Assembly: GCA_026018925.1 (NCBI GenBank)
Contig: JAKSZU010000130.1
Span: forward strand, 62,001-126,000
DNA length: 64,000 bases
Origin: Tupaia tana
Taxonomy: Eukaryota; Chordata; Mammalia; Scandentia; Tupaiidae
Direction of reading: 5' to 3'
A program made the translations under genes and the position numbers. The number at the start of each line of letters is the position of its first letter. Position 1 is the first letter of the stretch. The notes below the pieces were generated by a model that ran no database searches, was not told the origin of the DNA, and worked only from the letters and a program-made list of their open reading frames with translations. This document shows, one piece after another, positions 49,359 through 60,540 of the stretch.

Positions 49359-49502
49359 AAAAAACGCAAAAAGGAAAAATTACCAAAAAAAAAAAGAGGA
49401 GACAGGACAAGAGAGAAACAGAGGACTCGGAGACACAGAGACAGGGATAGAAGGCCAGAGGGGCTCCCTACCACACTAGCTTTGCTTGCTGGAGGCTGAA
49501 TT

Positions 49503-49813
49503 ATGAGTAGAAAACCTTCATTTCTCCTGTGCCTGAAATATCTAGTTCCCAGTATCCATGTGGAATCTTCTCAGAGAATGGCTCAACTCTCCTGCCTGGA
49601 AAAAGGAGCAGAGGGGCTTATTAACAAAACAAAAGATGGAGCTGAGAGCCAGAGAGAAATTCTACCTTTAAAAAAACGCAAAAAGGAAAAATTACCAAAA
49701 AAATATGAGGAGACAGGAGAAGAGAGAAACAGAGACCTCAGAGACACAGAGACAGGGATAGAAGGCCAGAGGGGCTCCCTACCACACTAGCTTTGCTTGC
49801 TGGAGGCTAAATT
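49503..49813 (+). repeat. Representative class A monomer (311 bp)
   Basis: This unit is close to the class A consensus. Diagnostic features are AAAACCTTCATTTCTCC near the start, CTGCCTGGAAAAAGGAGC, AAAACGCAAAAAGG without a T before the CG, and GGAGAAGAGAGAAACAGAG in the GA-rich part. Parts in order are a mixed-sequence first half, the A-tract block, a purine-rich block, then a short CT/TG-rich tail. An open frame of 95 codons spans 49503-49790, but it exists in this form only where the two A-runs happen to keep phase, so I do not call it a gene. A common sub-variant of class A has CATTACTCC instead of CATTTCTCC (for example 1202, 8078, 31359). Confidence 0.9.
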
Positions 49814-51865
49814 ATGAGTAGAAAACCTTCATTACTCCTGTGCCTGAAATATCTAATTCCCAGTATCCATGTGGAATCTTCTCAGAGAATGGCTCAACTC
49901 TCCTGCCTGGAAAAAGGAGCAGAAGGGCTTATTAACAAAACAAAAGATGGAGCTGAGAGCCAGAGAGAAATTCTACCTTTAAAAAAACGCAAAAATGAAA
50001 AATTACACACAAAAAAAATTAGGAGACAGGAGAAGGGAGAAAAAGAGACCTCAGAGGCACAGAGACAAGGATATAAGACCAGAGGGGCTCCCTACCACAC
50101 TAGTTTTGCTTGCTGGAGGCTGAATTATGAGTAGAAAACCTTCATTTCACCTGTGCCTGAAATATCTAGTTCCCAGTATCCATGTGGAATCTTCTCAGAG
50201 AATGGCTTAACTCTCCTGCCTGAAAAAGGAGCAGAAGGGCTTATTAACAAAACAAAAGATGGAGCTGAGAGCCAGAGAGAAATTCTACCTTTAAAAAAAC
50301 GCAAAAAGGAAAAATTACCAAAAAAACAAATGAGGAGACAGGAGAAGAGAGAAACAGAGACCTCAGAGACACAGAGACAGGGATAGAAGGCAAGAGGGCC
50401 TCCCTACCACACTACCTTTGCTTGCTGGAGGCTGAATTATGAGTAGGAAATCTTCATTTCTCCTGTGCCTGAAATATCTAGTTCCCAATATCCATGTGGA
50501 ATCTTCTCAGAGAATGGCTCAACTCTCCTGCCTTGAAAAAGGAGCAGAAGGGCTTATTAACAAAACAAAAGATGGAGCTGAGAGCCAGAGAGAAATTCTA
50601 CCTTTAAAAAAATGCAAAAAGGAAAAATTACCAAAAAAAAATGAGGAGACAGGAGAAGAGAGAAACAGAGACCTCAGAGACACAGAGACATTGATAGAAG
50701 GCCAGAGGGGCTCCCTACCACAGTAGCTTTGCTTGCTGGAGGCTGAATTATTAGTAGAAAACCTTCATTTCTCCTGTGCCTGAAATATCTAGTTCCCAGT
50801 ATCCATGTGGAATCTTCTCAGAGAATGGCTCAACTCTCCTGCCTGGAAAAAGGAGCAGAAGGTCTTCTTATCAAAACAAAAGATGGAGCTGAGAGCCAGA
50901 GAGAAATTCTACCTTTAAAAAAAGCAAAAAGGAAAAATTACCAAAAAAAAAATTGAGGAGACAGGAGAAGAGAGAAACAGAGACCTCAGAGACACAGAGA
51001 CAGGGATAGAAGGCCAGAGGGGCTCCCTACCACACTAGCTTTGCTTGCTGGAGGCTGAATTATGAGTAGAAAACCTTCATTTCTCCTGTGCCTGAAATAT
51101 CTAGTTCCCAGTATCCATGTGGAAACTTCTCAGAGAATGGCTCATCTCTCCTGCCTTGAAAAAGGAGCAGAAGGGCTTATTAACAAAACAAAAGATGGAG
51201 CTGAGAGCCAGAGAGAAATTCTACCTTTTAAAAAAACGCAAAAAGGAAAAATTACCAAAAAAATATGAGGAGACAGGAGAAGAGAGACAGAGACCTCAGA
51301 GACACAGAGACAGGTATAGAAGGCCAGAGGGGCTCCCTACCACACTAGCTTTGCTTGCTGGAGGCTGAATTATGAGTAGAAAAGCTTCATTTCTCCTGTG
51401 CCTGAAATATCTAGTTCCCAGTATCCATGTGGAATCTTCTCAGAGAATGGCTCAACTCTCCTGCCTGGAAAAAGGAGCAGAAGATCTTATTAACAAAACA
51501 AAAGATGGATCTGAGAGCCAGAGAGATATTCAACCTTTAAAAAAACGCAAAAAGGAAAAATTACCAAAAAAAAAATGAGGAGACATGAGAAGAGAGAAAA
51601 AGAGACCTCAGAGGCACAGAGACAGGGATAGAAGGCCAGAGGGGCTCCCTACCACACTAGCTTTGCTTGCTGGAGGCTGAATTATGAGTAGAAAACCTTC
51701 ATTTCTCCTGTGCCTGAAATATCTAGTTCCCAGTATCCATGTGGAAACTTCTCAGGGAATGGCTCAACTCTCCTGCCTGGAAAAAGGAGCAGAAGGTCTT
51801 ATTAACAAAACAAAAGATGGATCTGAGAGCCAGAGAGAAATTCAACCTTTAAAAAAACGCAAAAA

Positions 51866-52139
51866 GGGGGGACCAGCAGTTAGCGTAATGGCTATGTCGC
51901 TGGACTCCCACTTAGTCGACCGCGGTTCGAGTCCCGGACCCGGCGGTTTAAACTCACGCCGGGCGCGTGTGCGTGCGTGCCCAAGATCCCGAGAGGAGAA
52001 TGGAGGAGAAGGGATTGCGGCGTGGCCATCCCCCCTGGGGGGTGATTTCCTGCTTTCTATCTCTCTGTCTCTCTCTGTCTGTCTGGCGAGCGCACGCACC
52101 CTATAGAAAAAAACCTCTCCAAAAAAAGAAAAAAAAAAA
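51866..52139 (+). mobile_element. tRNA-derived SINE, copy 4
   Basis: Same target position, with flanks 51852-51865 and 52140-52153 (AAAAAACGCAAGAA, one substitution). It carries the second set of diagnostic states: TAGCGTAATGG in the A box, GGCGGTTTAAAC, and GCACCCTATAG. A private change is CCCACTTAGTCG for CCCACGTAGTCG. Confidence 0.9.
51881..51934 (+). promoter_or_regulatory. Internal pol III promoter, SINE copy 4
   Basis: The A box is TAGCGTAATGG (51881-51891), one change from copies 1-3 but still within consensus. The B box is intact (51924-51934). Confidence 0.8.
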
Positions 52140-54956
52140 AAAAAACGCAAGAAGGAAAAATTACAAAAAAAAAAATGAGGAGACAGGAGAAGAGAGAAAC
52201 AGAGGACTCGGAGACACAGAGACAGGGATAGAAGGCCAGAGGGGCTCCCTACCACACTAGCTTTGCTTGCTGGAGGCTGAATTATGAGTAGAAAACCTTC
52301 ATTTCTCCTGTGCCTGAAATATCTAGTTCCCAGTATCCATGTGGAATCTTCTCAGAGAATGGCTCAACTCTCCTGCCTGGAAAAAGGAGCAGAGGGGCTT
52401 ATTAACAAAACAAAAGATGGAGCTGAGAGCCAGAGAGAAATTCTACCTTTAAAAAAACGCAAAAAGGAAAAATTACCAAAAAAATATGAGGAGACAGGAG
52501 AAGAGAGAAACAGAGACCTCAGAGACACAGAGACAGGGATAGAAGGCCAGAGGGGCTCCCTACCACACTAGCTTTGCTTGCTGGAGGCTTAATTATGAGT
52601 AGAAAACCTTCATTACTCCTGTGCCTGAAATATCTAATTCCCAGTATCCATGTGGAATCTTCTCAGAGAATGGCTCAACTCTCCTGCCTGGAAAATGGAG
52701 CAGAAGGGCTTATTAACAAAACAAACGATGGAGCTGAGAGCCAGAGAGAAATTCTACCTTTAAAAAAACGCAAAAAGGAAACATTACCAAAAAAAAATGA
52801 GGAGACAGGAGAAGAGAAAAACAGAGACCTCAGAGACACAGAGACAGGGATAGAAGGACAGAGGGGCTCCCTACCACACTAGGTTTGCTTGCTGGAGGCT
52901 GAATTATGAGTAGAAAACCTTCATTTCTCCTGTGCCTGAAATATCTAGTTCCCAATATCCATGTGGAATCTTCTCAGAGAATGGCTCAACTCTCCTGCCT
53001 GGAAAAAGGAGCAGAAGGGCTTATTAACAAAACAAAAGATGGAGCTGAGAGCCAGAGAGAAATTCTACCTTTAAAAAATATGCAAAAAGGAAAAATTACC
53101 AAAAAAAAAATGAGGAGACAGGAGAAGAGAGAAACAGAGACCTCAGAGACACCGAGACAGGGATAGAAGTCCAGAGGGGCTCCCTACCACACTAGCTTTG
53201 CTTGCTGGAGGCTGAATTATGAGTAGAAAACCTTCATTTCACCTGTGCCTGAAATATCTAGTTCCCAGTATCCATGTGGAATCTTCTCAGAGAATGGCTC
53301 AACTCTCCTGCCTGGAAAAAGGAGCAGAAGGGCTTATTAACAAAACAAAAGATGGAGCTGAGAGCCCGAGAGAAATTCTACCTTTAAAAAAACGCAAAAA
53401 GGAAAAATTACCAAAAAAAAAATGAGGAGACAGGAGAAGAGAGAAACAGAGACCTTAGAGACACAGAGACAGGGATAGAAGGCCAGAGGGGCTCCCTACC
53501 ACACTAGCTTTGCTTGCTGGAGGCTGAATTATGAGTAGAAAACCTTCATTTCTCCTGTGCCTGAAATATCTGGTTCCCAGTATCCATGTGGAATCTTCTC
53601 AGAGAATGGCTCAACTCTCCTGCCTGGAAAAAGGAGCAGAAGGTCTTATTAACAAAACAAAAGATGGAGCTGAGAGCCAGAGAGAAATTCTATCTTTAAA
53701 AAAACGCAAAAAGAAAAATTACCAAAAAAAAAAAATGAGGAGACAGGAGAAGAGAGAAAAAGAGACCTCAGAGGCACAGAGACAGGGATAGAAGACCAGA
53801 GGGGCTCCCTACCACACTAGCTTTGCTTGCTGGAGGCTGAATTATGAGTAGAAAACTTCATTTCTACTGTGCCTGAAATATCTAGTTCCCAGTATCCATG
53901 TGGAATCTTCTCAGAGAATGGCTTAACTCTCCTGCCTGAAAAAGGAGCAGAAGGGCTTATTAACAAAACAAAAGATGGAGCTGAGAGCCAGAGAGAAATT
54001 CGACCTTTTAAAAAAGGCAAAAAGGATAAATTACCAAAAAAAAATGAGGAGACAGGAGAAGAGAGAAACAGAGACCTCAGAGACACAGAGACAGGGATAG
54101 AAGGCCAGAGGGGCTCCCTACCACACTAGCTATTCGTGCTGTAGGCTGAATTATGAGTAGAAACCTTCATTTCTCCTGTGCCTGAAATATCTAGTTCCCA
54201 GTATCCATGTGGAGACTTCTCAGAGAATGGCTCAACTCTCCTGCCTGGAAAAAGGAGCAGAAGGGCTTATTAACAAAACAAAATATGGAGCTGAGAGCCA
54301 GAGAGCAATTCTACCTTTAAAAAAACGCAAAAAGGAAAAATTACCAAAAAAAAATGAGGAGACAGGAGAAGAGAGAAACAGAGACCTCAGAGACACAGAG
54401 ACAGGTATAGAAGGCCAGAGGGGCTCCCTACCACACTAGCTTTGCTTGCTGGAGGCTGAATTATGAGTAGAAAATCTTCATTTCTCCTGTGCCTGAAATA
54501 TCTAGTTCCCAGTATCCATGTGGAATCTTCTCAGAGAATGGCTCAACTCTCCTGCCTGGAAAAAGGAGCAGAAGGTCTTATTAACAAAACAAAAGATGGA
54601 GCTGAGAGTCAGAGAGAAATTCTACCTTTAAAAAAACGCAAAAAGGAAAAATTACCAAAAAAAAAATGAGGAGACATGAGAAGAGAGAAAAAGAGACCTC
54701 AGAGGCACAGAGACAGGGATAGAAGACCAGAGGGGCTCCCTACCACACTAGCTTTGCTTGCTGGAGGCTGAATTATGAGTAGAAAACCTTCATTTCTCCT
54801 GTGCCTGAAATATCTAGTTCCCAGTATCCATGTGGAAACTTCTCAGGGAATGGCTCAACTCTCCTGCCTGGAAAAAGGAGCAGAAGGTCTTATTAACAAA
54901 ACAAAAGATGGATCTGAGAGCCAGAGAGAAATTCAACCTTTAAAAAAACGCAAAAA

Positions 54957-55230
54957 GGGGGGACCAGCAGTTAGCGTAATGGCTATGTCGCTGGACTCCC
55001 ACGTAGTCGACCGCGGTTCGAGTCCCGGACCCGGCGGTTTAAACTCACGCCGGGCGCGTGTGCGTGCGTGCCCAAGATCCCGAGAGGAGAATGGAGGAGA
55101 AGGGATTGCGGCGTGGCCATCCCCCCTGGGGGGTGATTTCCTGCTTTCTATCTCTCTGTCTCTCTCTGTCTGTCTGGCGAGCGCACGCACCCTATAGAAA
55201 AAACCTCTCCAAAAAAAGAAAAAAAAAAAA
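54957..55230 (+). mobile_element. tRNA-derived SINE, copy 5
   Basis: Sixth monomer of unit 1 of the 2.16-kb repeat. Flanks 54943-54956 and 55231-55244 are both AAAAAACGCAAAAA. It has the second set of diagnostic states, as in copies 4 and 6. The following GA-rich part reads GAGGACTCAGAG where copies 1-4 read GAGGACTCGGAG. Confidence 0.9.
54972..55025 (+). promoter_or_regulatory. Internal pol III promoter, SINE copy 5
   Basis: The A box is TAGCGTAATGG (54972-54982) and the B box is intact (55015-55025). Confidence 0.8.
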
Positions 55231-57117
55231 AAAAAACGCAAAAAGGAAAAATTACCAAAAAAAAAATGAAGAGACAGGAGAAGAGAGAAACAGAGGACTC
55301 AGAGACACAGAGACAGGGATAGAAGGCCAGAGGGGCTCCCTACCACACTAGCTTTGCTTGCTGGAGGCTGAATTATGAGTAGAAAACCTTCATTTCTCCT
55401 GTGCCTGAAATATCTAGTTCCCAGTATCCATGTGGAATCTTCTCAGAGAATGGCTCAACTCTCCTGCCTGGAAAAAGGAGCAGAAGGGCTTATTAACAAA
55501 ACAAAAGATGGAGCTGAGAGCCCGAGAGAAATTCTACCTTTAAAAAAACGCAAAAATGAAAAATTACCAAAAAAAAAAATGAGGAGACAGGAGAAGAGAG
55601 AAACAGAGACCTCAGAGACACAGAGACAGGGATAGAAGGCCAGAGGGGCTCCCTACCACACTAGCTTTGCTTGCTGGAGGCTGAATTATGAGTAGAAAAC
55701 CTTCATTTCTCCTGTGCCTGAAATATCTCGTTCCCCGTATCCATGTGGAATCTTCTCAGAGAATGGCTCAACTCTCCTGCCTGGAAAAAGGAGCAGAAGG
55801 TCTTATTAACAAAACAAAAGATGGAGCTGAGAGCCAGAGAGAAATTCTATCTTTAAAAAAAACGCAAAAAGAAAAATTACCAAAAAAAAAAATGAGGAGA
55901 CAGGAGAAGAGAGAAAAAGAGACCTCAGAGGCACAGAGACAGGGATAGAAGACCAGAGGGGCTCCCTACCACACTAGCTTTGCTTGCTGGAGGCTGAATT
56001 ATGAGTAGAAAACTTCATTTCTACTGTGCCTGAAATATCTAGTTCCCAGTATCCATGTGGAATCTTCTCAGAGAATGGCTTAACTCTCCTGCCTGAAAAA
56101 GGAGCAGAAGGGCTTATTAACAAAACAAAAGATGGAGCTGAGAGCCAGAGAGAAATTCGACCTTTTAAAAAAGGCAAAAAGGATAAATTACCAAAAAAAA
56201 AAAATGAGGAGACAGGAGAAGAGAGAAACAGAGACCTCAGAGACACAGAGACAGGGATAGAAGACCAGAGGGGCTCCCTACCACACTAGCTATTCGTGCT
56301 GTAGGCTGAATTATGAGTAGAAAACCTTCATTTCTCCTGTGCCTGAAATATCTAGTTCCCAGTATCCATGTGGAGACTTCTCAGAGAATGGCTCAACTCT
56401 CCTGCCTGGAAAAAGGAGCAGAAGGGCTTATTAACAAAACAAAATATGGAGCTGAGAGCCAGAGAGCAATTCTACCTTTAAAAAAACGCAAAAAGGAAAA
56501 ATTACCAAAAAAAAATGAGGAGACAGGAGAAGAGAGAAACAGAGACCTCAGAGACACAGAGACAGGTATAGAAGGCCAGAGGGGCTCCCTACCACACTAG
56601 CTTTGCTTGCTGGAGGCTGAATTATGAGTAGAAAATCTTCATTTCTCCTCTGCCTGAAATATCTAGTTCCCAGTATCCATGTGGAATCTTCTCAGAGAAT
56701 GGCTCAACTCTCCTGCCTGGAAAAAGGAGCAGAAGGTCTTATTAACAAAACAAAAGATGGAGCTGAGAGTCAGAGAGAAATTCTACCTTTAAAAAAACGC
56801 AAAAAGGAAAAATTACCAAAAAAAAAATGAGGAGACATGAGAAGAGAGAAAAAGAGACCTCAGAGGCACAGAGACAGGGATAGAAGACCAGAGGGGCTCC
56901 CTACCACACTAGGTTTGCTTGCTGGAGGCTGAATTATGAGTAGAAAACCTTCATTTCTCCTGTGCCTGAAATATCTAGTTCCCAGTATCCATGTGGAAAC
57001 TTCTCAGGGAATGGCTCAACTCTCCTGCCTGGAAAAAGGAGCAGAAGGTCTTATTAACAAAACAAAAGATGGATCTGAGAGCCAGAGAGAAATTCAATCT
57101 TTAAAAAAACGCAAAAA

Positions 57118-57394
57118 GGGGGGGACCAGCAGTTAGCGTAATGGCTATGTCGCTGGACTCCCACGTTAGTCGACCGCGGTTCGAGTCCCGGACCCGGCGG
57201 TTTAAACTCACGCCGGGCGCGTGTGCGTGCGTGCCCAAGATCCCGAGAGGAGAATGGAGGAGAAGGGATTGCGGCGTGGCCATCCCCCCTGGGGGGGTGA
57301 TTTCCTGCTTTCTATCTCTCTGTCTCTCTCTGTCTGTCTGGCGAGCGCACGCACCCTATAGAAAAAACCTCTCCAAAAAAAGAAAAAAAAAAAA
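57118..57394 (+). mobile_element. tRNA-derived SINE, copy 6
   Basis: Sixth monomer of unit 2 of the 2.16-kb repeat, 2161 bp from copy 5. It has an extra T in the head (CACGTTAGTCG) and one extra G in the body (TGGGGGGGTG). The right flank is eroded (AAAAAACGCCACAA, 57395-57408), making it the most damaged copy. Confidence 0.9.
57134..57188 (+). promoter_or_regulatory. Internal pol III promoter, SINE copy 6
   Basis: The A box is TAGCGTAATGG (57134-57144) and the B box is intact (57178-57188). The interval is one base longer because of an inserted T. Confidence 0.78.
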
Positions 57395-57537
57395 AAAAAA
57401 CGCCACAAGGAAAAATTACCAAAAAAAAATGAGGAGACAGGAGAAGAGAGAAAAAGAGACCTCAGAGACACCGAGACAGGGATAGAAGTCCAGAGGGGCT
57501 CCCTACCACACTAGCTTTGCTTGCTGGAGGCTGAATT

Positions 57538-58460
57538 ATGAGTAGAAAACCCTTCATTTCACCTGTGCCTGAAATATCTAGTTCCCAGTATCCATGTGGA
57601 ATCTTCTCAGAGAATGGCTCAACTCTCCTGCCTGGAAAAAGGAGCAGAAGGGCTTATTAACAAAACAAAAGATGGAGCTGAGAGCCCGAGAGAAATTCTA
57701 CCTTTAAAAAACGCAAAAAGGAAAAATTACCAAAAAAAAAAATGAGGAGACAGGAGAAGAGAGAAACAGAGACCTCAGAGACACAGAGACAGGGATAGAA
57801 GCCCAGAGGGGCTCCCTAACACACTAGCTTTGCTTGCTGGAGGCTGAATTATGAGTAGAAAACCTTCATTTCTCCTGTGCCTGAAATATCTCGTTCCCCG
57901 TATCCATGTGGAATCTTCTCAGAGAATGGCTCAACTCTCCTGCCTGGAAAAAGGAGCAGAAGGTCTTATTAACAAAACAAAAGATGGAGCTGAGAGCCCG
58001 AGAGAAATTCTACCTTTAAAAAAAACGCAAAAAGAAAAATTACCAAAAAAAAAATGAGGAGACAGGAGAAGAGAGAAAAAGAGACCTCAGAGGCACAGAG
58101 ACAGGGATAGAAGACCAGAGGGGCTCCCTACCACACTAGCTTTGCTTGCTGGAGGCTGAATTATGAGTAGAAAACCTTCATTTCTACTGTGCCTGAAATA
58201 TCTAGTTCCCAGTATCCATGTGGAATCTTCTCAGAGAATGGCTTAACTCTCCTGCCTGAAAAAGGAGCAGAAGGGCTTATTAACAAAGCAAAAGATGGAG
58301 CTGAGAGCCAGAGAGAAATTCGACCTTTAAAAAAACGCAAAAAGGAAAAATTACCAAAAAAAAAAAATGAGGAGACATGAGAAGAGAGAAACAGAGACCT
58401 CAGAGACACAGAGACAGGGATTGAAGGCCAGAGGGGCTCCCTACCACACTAGCTTTGCGT
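57538..58460 (+). repeat. SINE-bearing higher-order repeat, unit 3 (partial, no SINE)
   Basis: The three monomers at 57538, 57851 and 58161 match the first three of units 1 and 2 at offsets of about 2163 and 4320 bp. The series then breaks into the chimeric unit at 58476, so no SINE-bearing sixth monomer is reached. Confidence 0.8.
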
Positions 58461-58664
58461 GCTGGAGGCTGAATTATGAGTAGAAAACCTTCATTTCTCC
58501 TGTGCCTGAAATATCTCGTTCCCAGTATCCATGTGGAAACTTCTCAGAGAATGGCTCAACTCTCCTGCCTGGAAAAAGGAGCAGAAGGTCTTATTAACAA
58601 AACAAAAGATGGATCTAAGAGCCAGAGAGAAATTCTACCTTTAAAAAAACGCAAAAAGGAAAAA

Positions 58665-59290
58665 TTACCAAAAAAAATATTAGGATTCAGGACCAGAGAG
58701 AGACAGAGATCACAGAGAAACAGAGACAGAGATAGAAGGCCAGAGGGGCTCCTTACCACACTAGCTTTGCTTACTGGAGGCTGAATTATGAGTAGAAAAT
58801 CTTCATTTCTCCTGTGCCTGAAATATCTAGTTCCCAGTATCCATGTGGAAACTTCTCAGAGAATGGCTCAACTCTCCTGCCTGGGAGAAAGGAGCAAAAG
58901 GGCTTATTAACAAAACAAAAGAGCTGAGAACCAGAGAGTAATTCTACCTTTAAAAAAATCGCAAAAAGGAAAAATTACCAAAAAAAAAAAAATGAGGAGA
59001 CAGGATCAGAGAGAGACAGAGTCCTCAGAGAAACAGAGACAGGGATAGAAGGCCAGAGGGGCTCCCTAGCACACTAGCTTTCCTTGCTGAAAGCTTAATT
59101 ATGAGTAGAAAACCTTCATTACTCCTCTGCCTGAAATATCTGGTTCCAAGTATCCATGTGGAATCTTCTCAGAGAATGGCTCAACTCTCCTGCCTTGAAA
59201 AAGGAGCAGAAGGGCTTATTAACAAAACAAAAGATGGAGCTGAGAGCCAGAGAGAAATTCTACCTTTAAAAAAACGCAAAAAGGAAAAAT
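58665..59290 (+). repeat. ~1877-bp duplication, copy 1
   Basis: Sequence from TTAGGATTCAGGACC through a class B unit (58788) into a class A unit (59101) with GAAAGCTTAATTATGAG and GGTTCCAAGTATCC. It recurs at 60541-61167 with the same private variants (offset 1876-1877 bp), about six monomers later. Confidence 0.8.
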
Positions 59291-60540
59291 TACCAAAAAA
59301 AAATGAGGAGACAGGAGAAGATGGAAACAGAGACCTCGGAGACACAGAGGACAGGGATAGAAGGCCAGAGGGGCTCCCTACCACACTATCTTTGCTTGTT
59401 GGAGGCTGAATTATGAGTAGAAAACCTTCATTTCTCCTGTGCCTGAAATATCTAGTTCCCAGTATCCATGTGGAATCTTCTCAGAGAATGGCTCAACTCT
59501 CCTGCCTGGAAAAAGGAGCAGAGGGGCTTATTAACAAAACAAAAGATGGAGCTGAGAGCCAGAGAGAAATTCTATCTTTAAAAAAAACGCAAAAAGGAAA
59601 AATTACCAAAAAAAAATGAGGAGACAGGAGAAGAGAGAAACAGAGACCTCAGAGACACAGAGACAGGGATAGAAGGCCAGAGGGGCTCCCTACCACACTA
59701 GCTTTGCTTGCTGGAGGCTTAATTATGAGTAGAAAAACTTCATTACTCCTGTGCCTGAAATATGTAGTTCCAAGTATCCATGTGGAATCTTCTCAGAGAA
59801 TGGCTCAACTCTCCTGCCTGGAAAAAGGAGCAGAAGGGCTTATTAACAAAACAAAAGATGGAGCTGAGAGCCAGAGAGAAATTCTACCTTTAAAAAAACG
59901 CAAAAAGGAAAAATTACCCAAAAAAAAATGAGGAGACAGGAGAAGAGAGAAACAGAGACCTCAGAGACACAGAGACAGGGATGGAAGGCCAGAGGGGCTC
60001 CCTACCACACTAGCTTTGCTTGCTGGAGGCTGAATTATGAGTAGAAAACCTTCATTTCTCCTGTGCCTGAAATATCTAATTCCCAGTATCCATGTGGAAC
60101 CTTCTCAGAGAATGGCTCAACTCTCCTGCCTGGAAAAAGGAGCAGAAGGGCTTATTAACAAAACAAAAGATGGAGCTGAGAGCCAGAGAGAAATTCGACC
60201 TTTAAAAAAAACGCAAAATGAAAAATTACCAAAAAAAAAAAATGAGGAGACAGGAGAAGAGAGAAACAGAGACCTCAGAAACACAGAGACAGGGATAGAA
60301 GGCCAGAGGGGCTCCCTACCCCACTAGCTTTGCTTGCTCGAGGCTGAATTATGACTAGAAAATCTTCATTTCTCCTGTCCCTGAAATATCTAGTTCCCAG
60401 TATACATTTGGAGACTTCTCAGAGAATGGCTCAACTCTCCAGCCTGGGAGAAAGGAGCAGAAGGGCTTATTAACAAAACAAAAGATGGAGCTGAGTGCCA
60501 GAGAGAAATTCTACCATTAAAAATTCGCAAAAAGGAAAAA

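Larger units (their letters stand above)
53219..55374 (+). repeat. SINE-bearing higher-order repeat, unit 1 (2156 bp)
   Basis: Six class A monomers, starting at about 53219, 53531, 53842, 54154, 54463 and 54775, the last with the SINE. Private markers are TAGCTATTCGTGCTGTAGG (about 54127), AAAAGGCAAAAAGGATAAATT (about 54009) and AAAATATGGAGC (about 54281). The same series follows in unit 2. Confidence 0.87.
55375..57537 (+). repeat. SINE-bearing higher-order repeat, unit 2 (2163 bp)
   Basis: Repeats unit 1 with the same private markers (TAGCTATTCGTGCTGTAGG at about 56287) and the SINE in the sixth monomer. Offsets are 2157 bp on the left and 2161 bp on the right. The second monomer has CTCGTTCCCCGTATCC, shared with unit 3 but not unit 1. 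The DNA after its SINE (ACACCGAGACAGG, GAAGTCCAG) matches the sequence just before unit 1 at 53150 instead, which points to an exchange. Confidence 0.85.
45162..58670 (+). repeat. Long class A block with four SINE copies
   Basis: More than 35 class A units in a row (estimate). Its left part (45162 to about 46400) resembles 1202-2440, with the same TTTAGAGTAG unit at about 45472. Its part at 48277-49750 matches 9012-10480 at an offset of about 39,265 bp. SINE-bearing units start at 48900, 51684, 54775 and 56936. The right part is a repeat of about 2.16 kb. The last unit (58476) turns into class B at about 58671 (TTAGGATTCAGGACCAG). Confidence 0.83.

Noticed and set aside
49058-49474. Minus-strand open frame of 138 codons across the SINE (also 51842-52255 and 3544-3897)
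   Set aside because: It is antisense to the SINE and A-rich block, with low-complexity phenylalanine runs from poly-A. No protein family is seen.
53219-58460. Independent SINE insertions at 54957 and 57118
   Set aside because: Both have the same position, flanking repeat and surrounding higher-order unit, so duplication explains them better.
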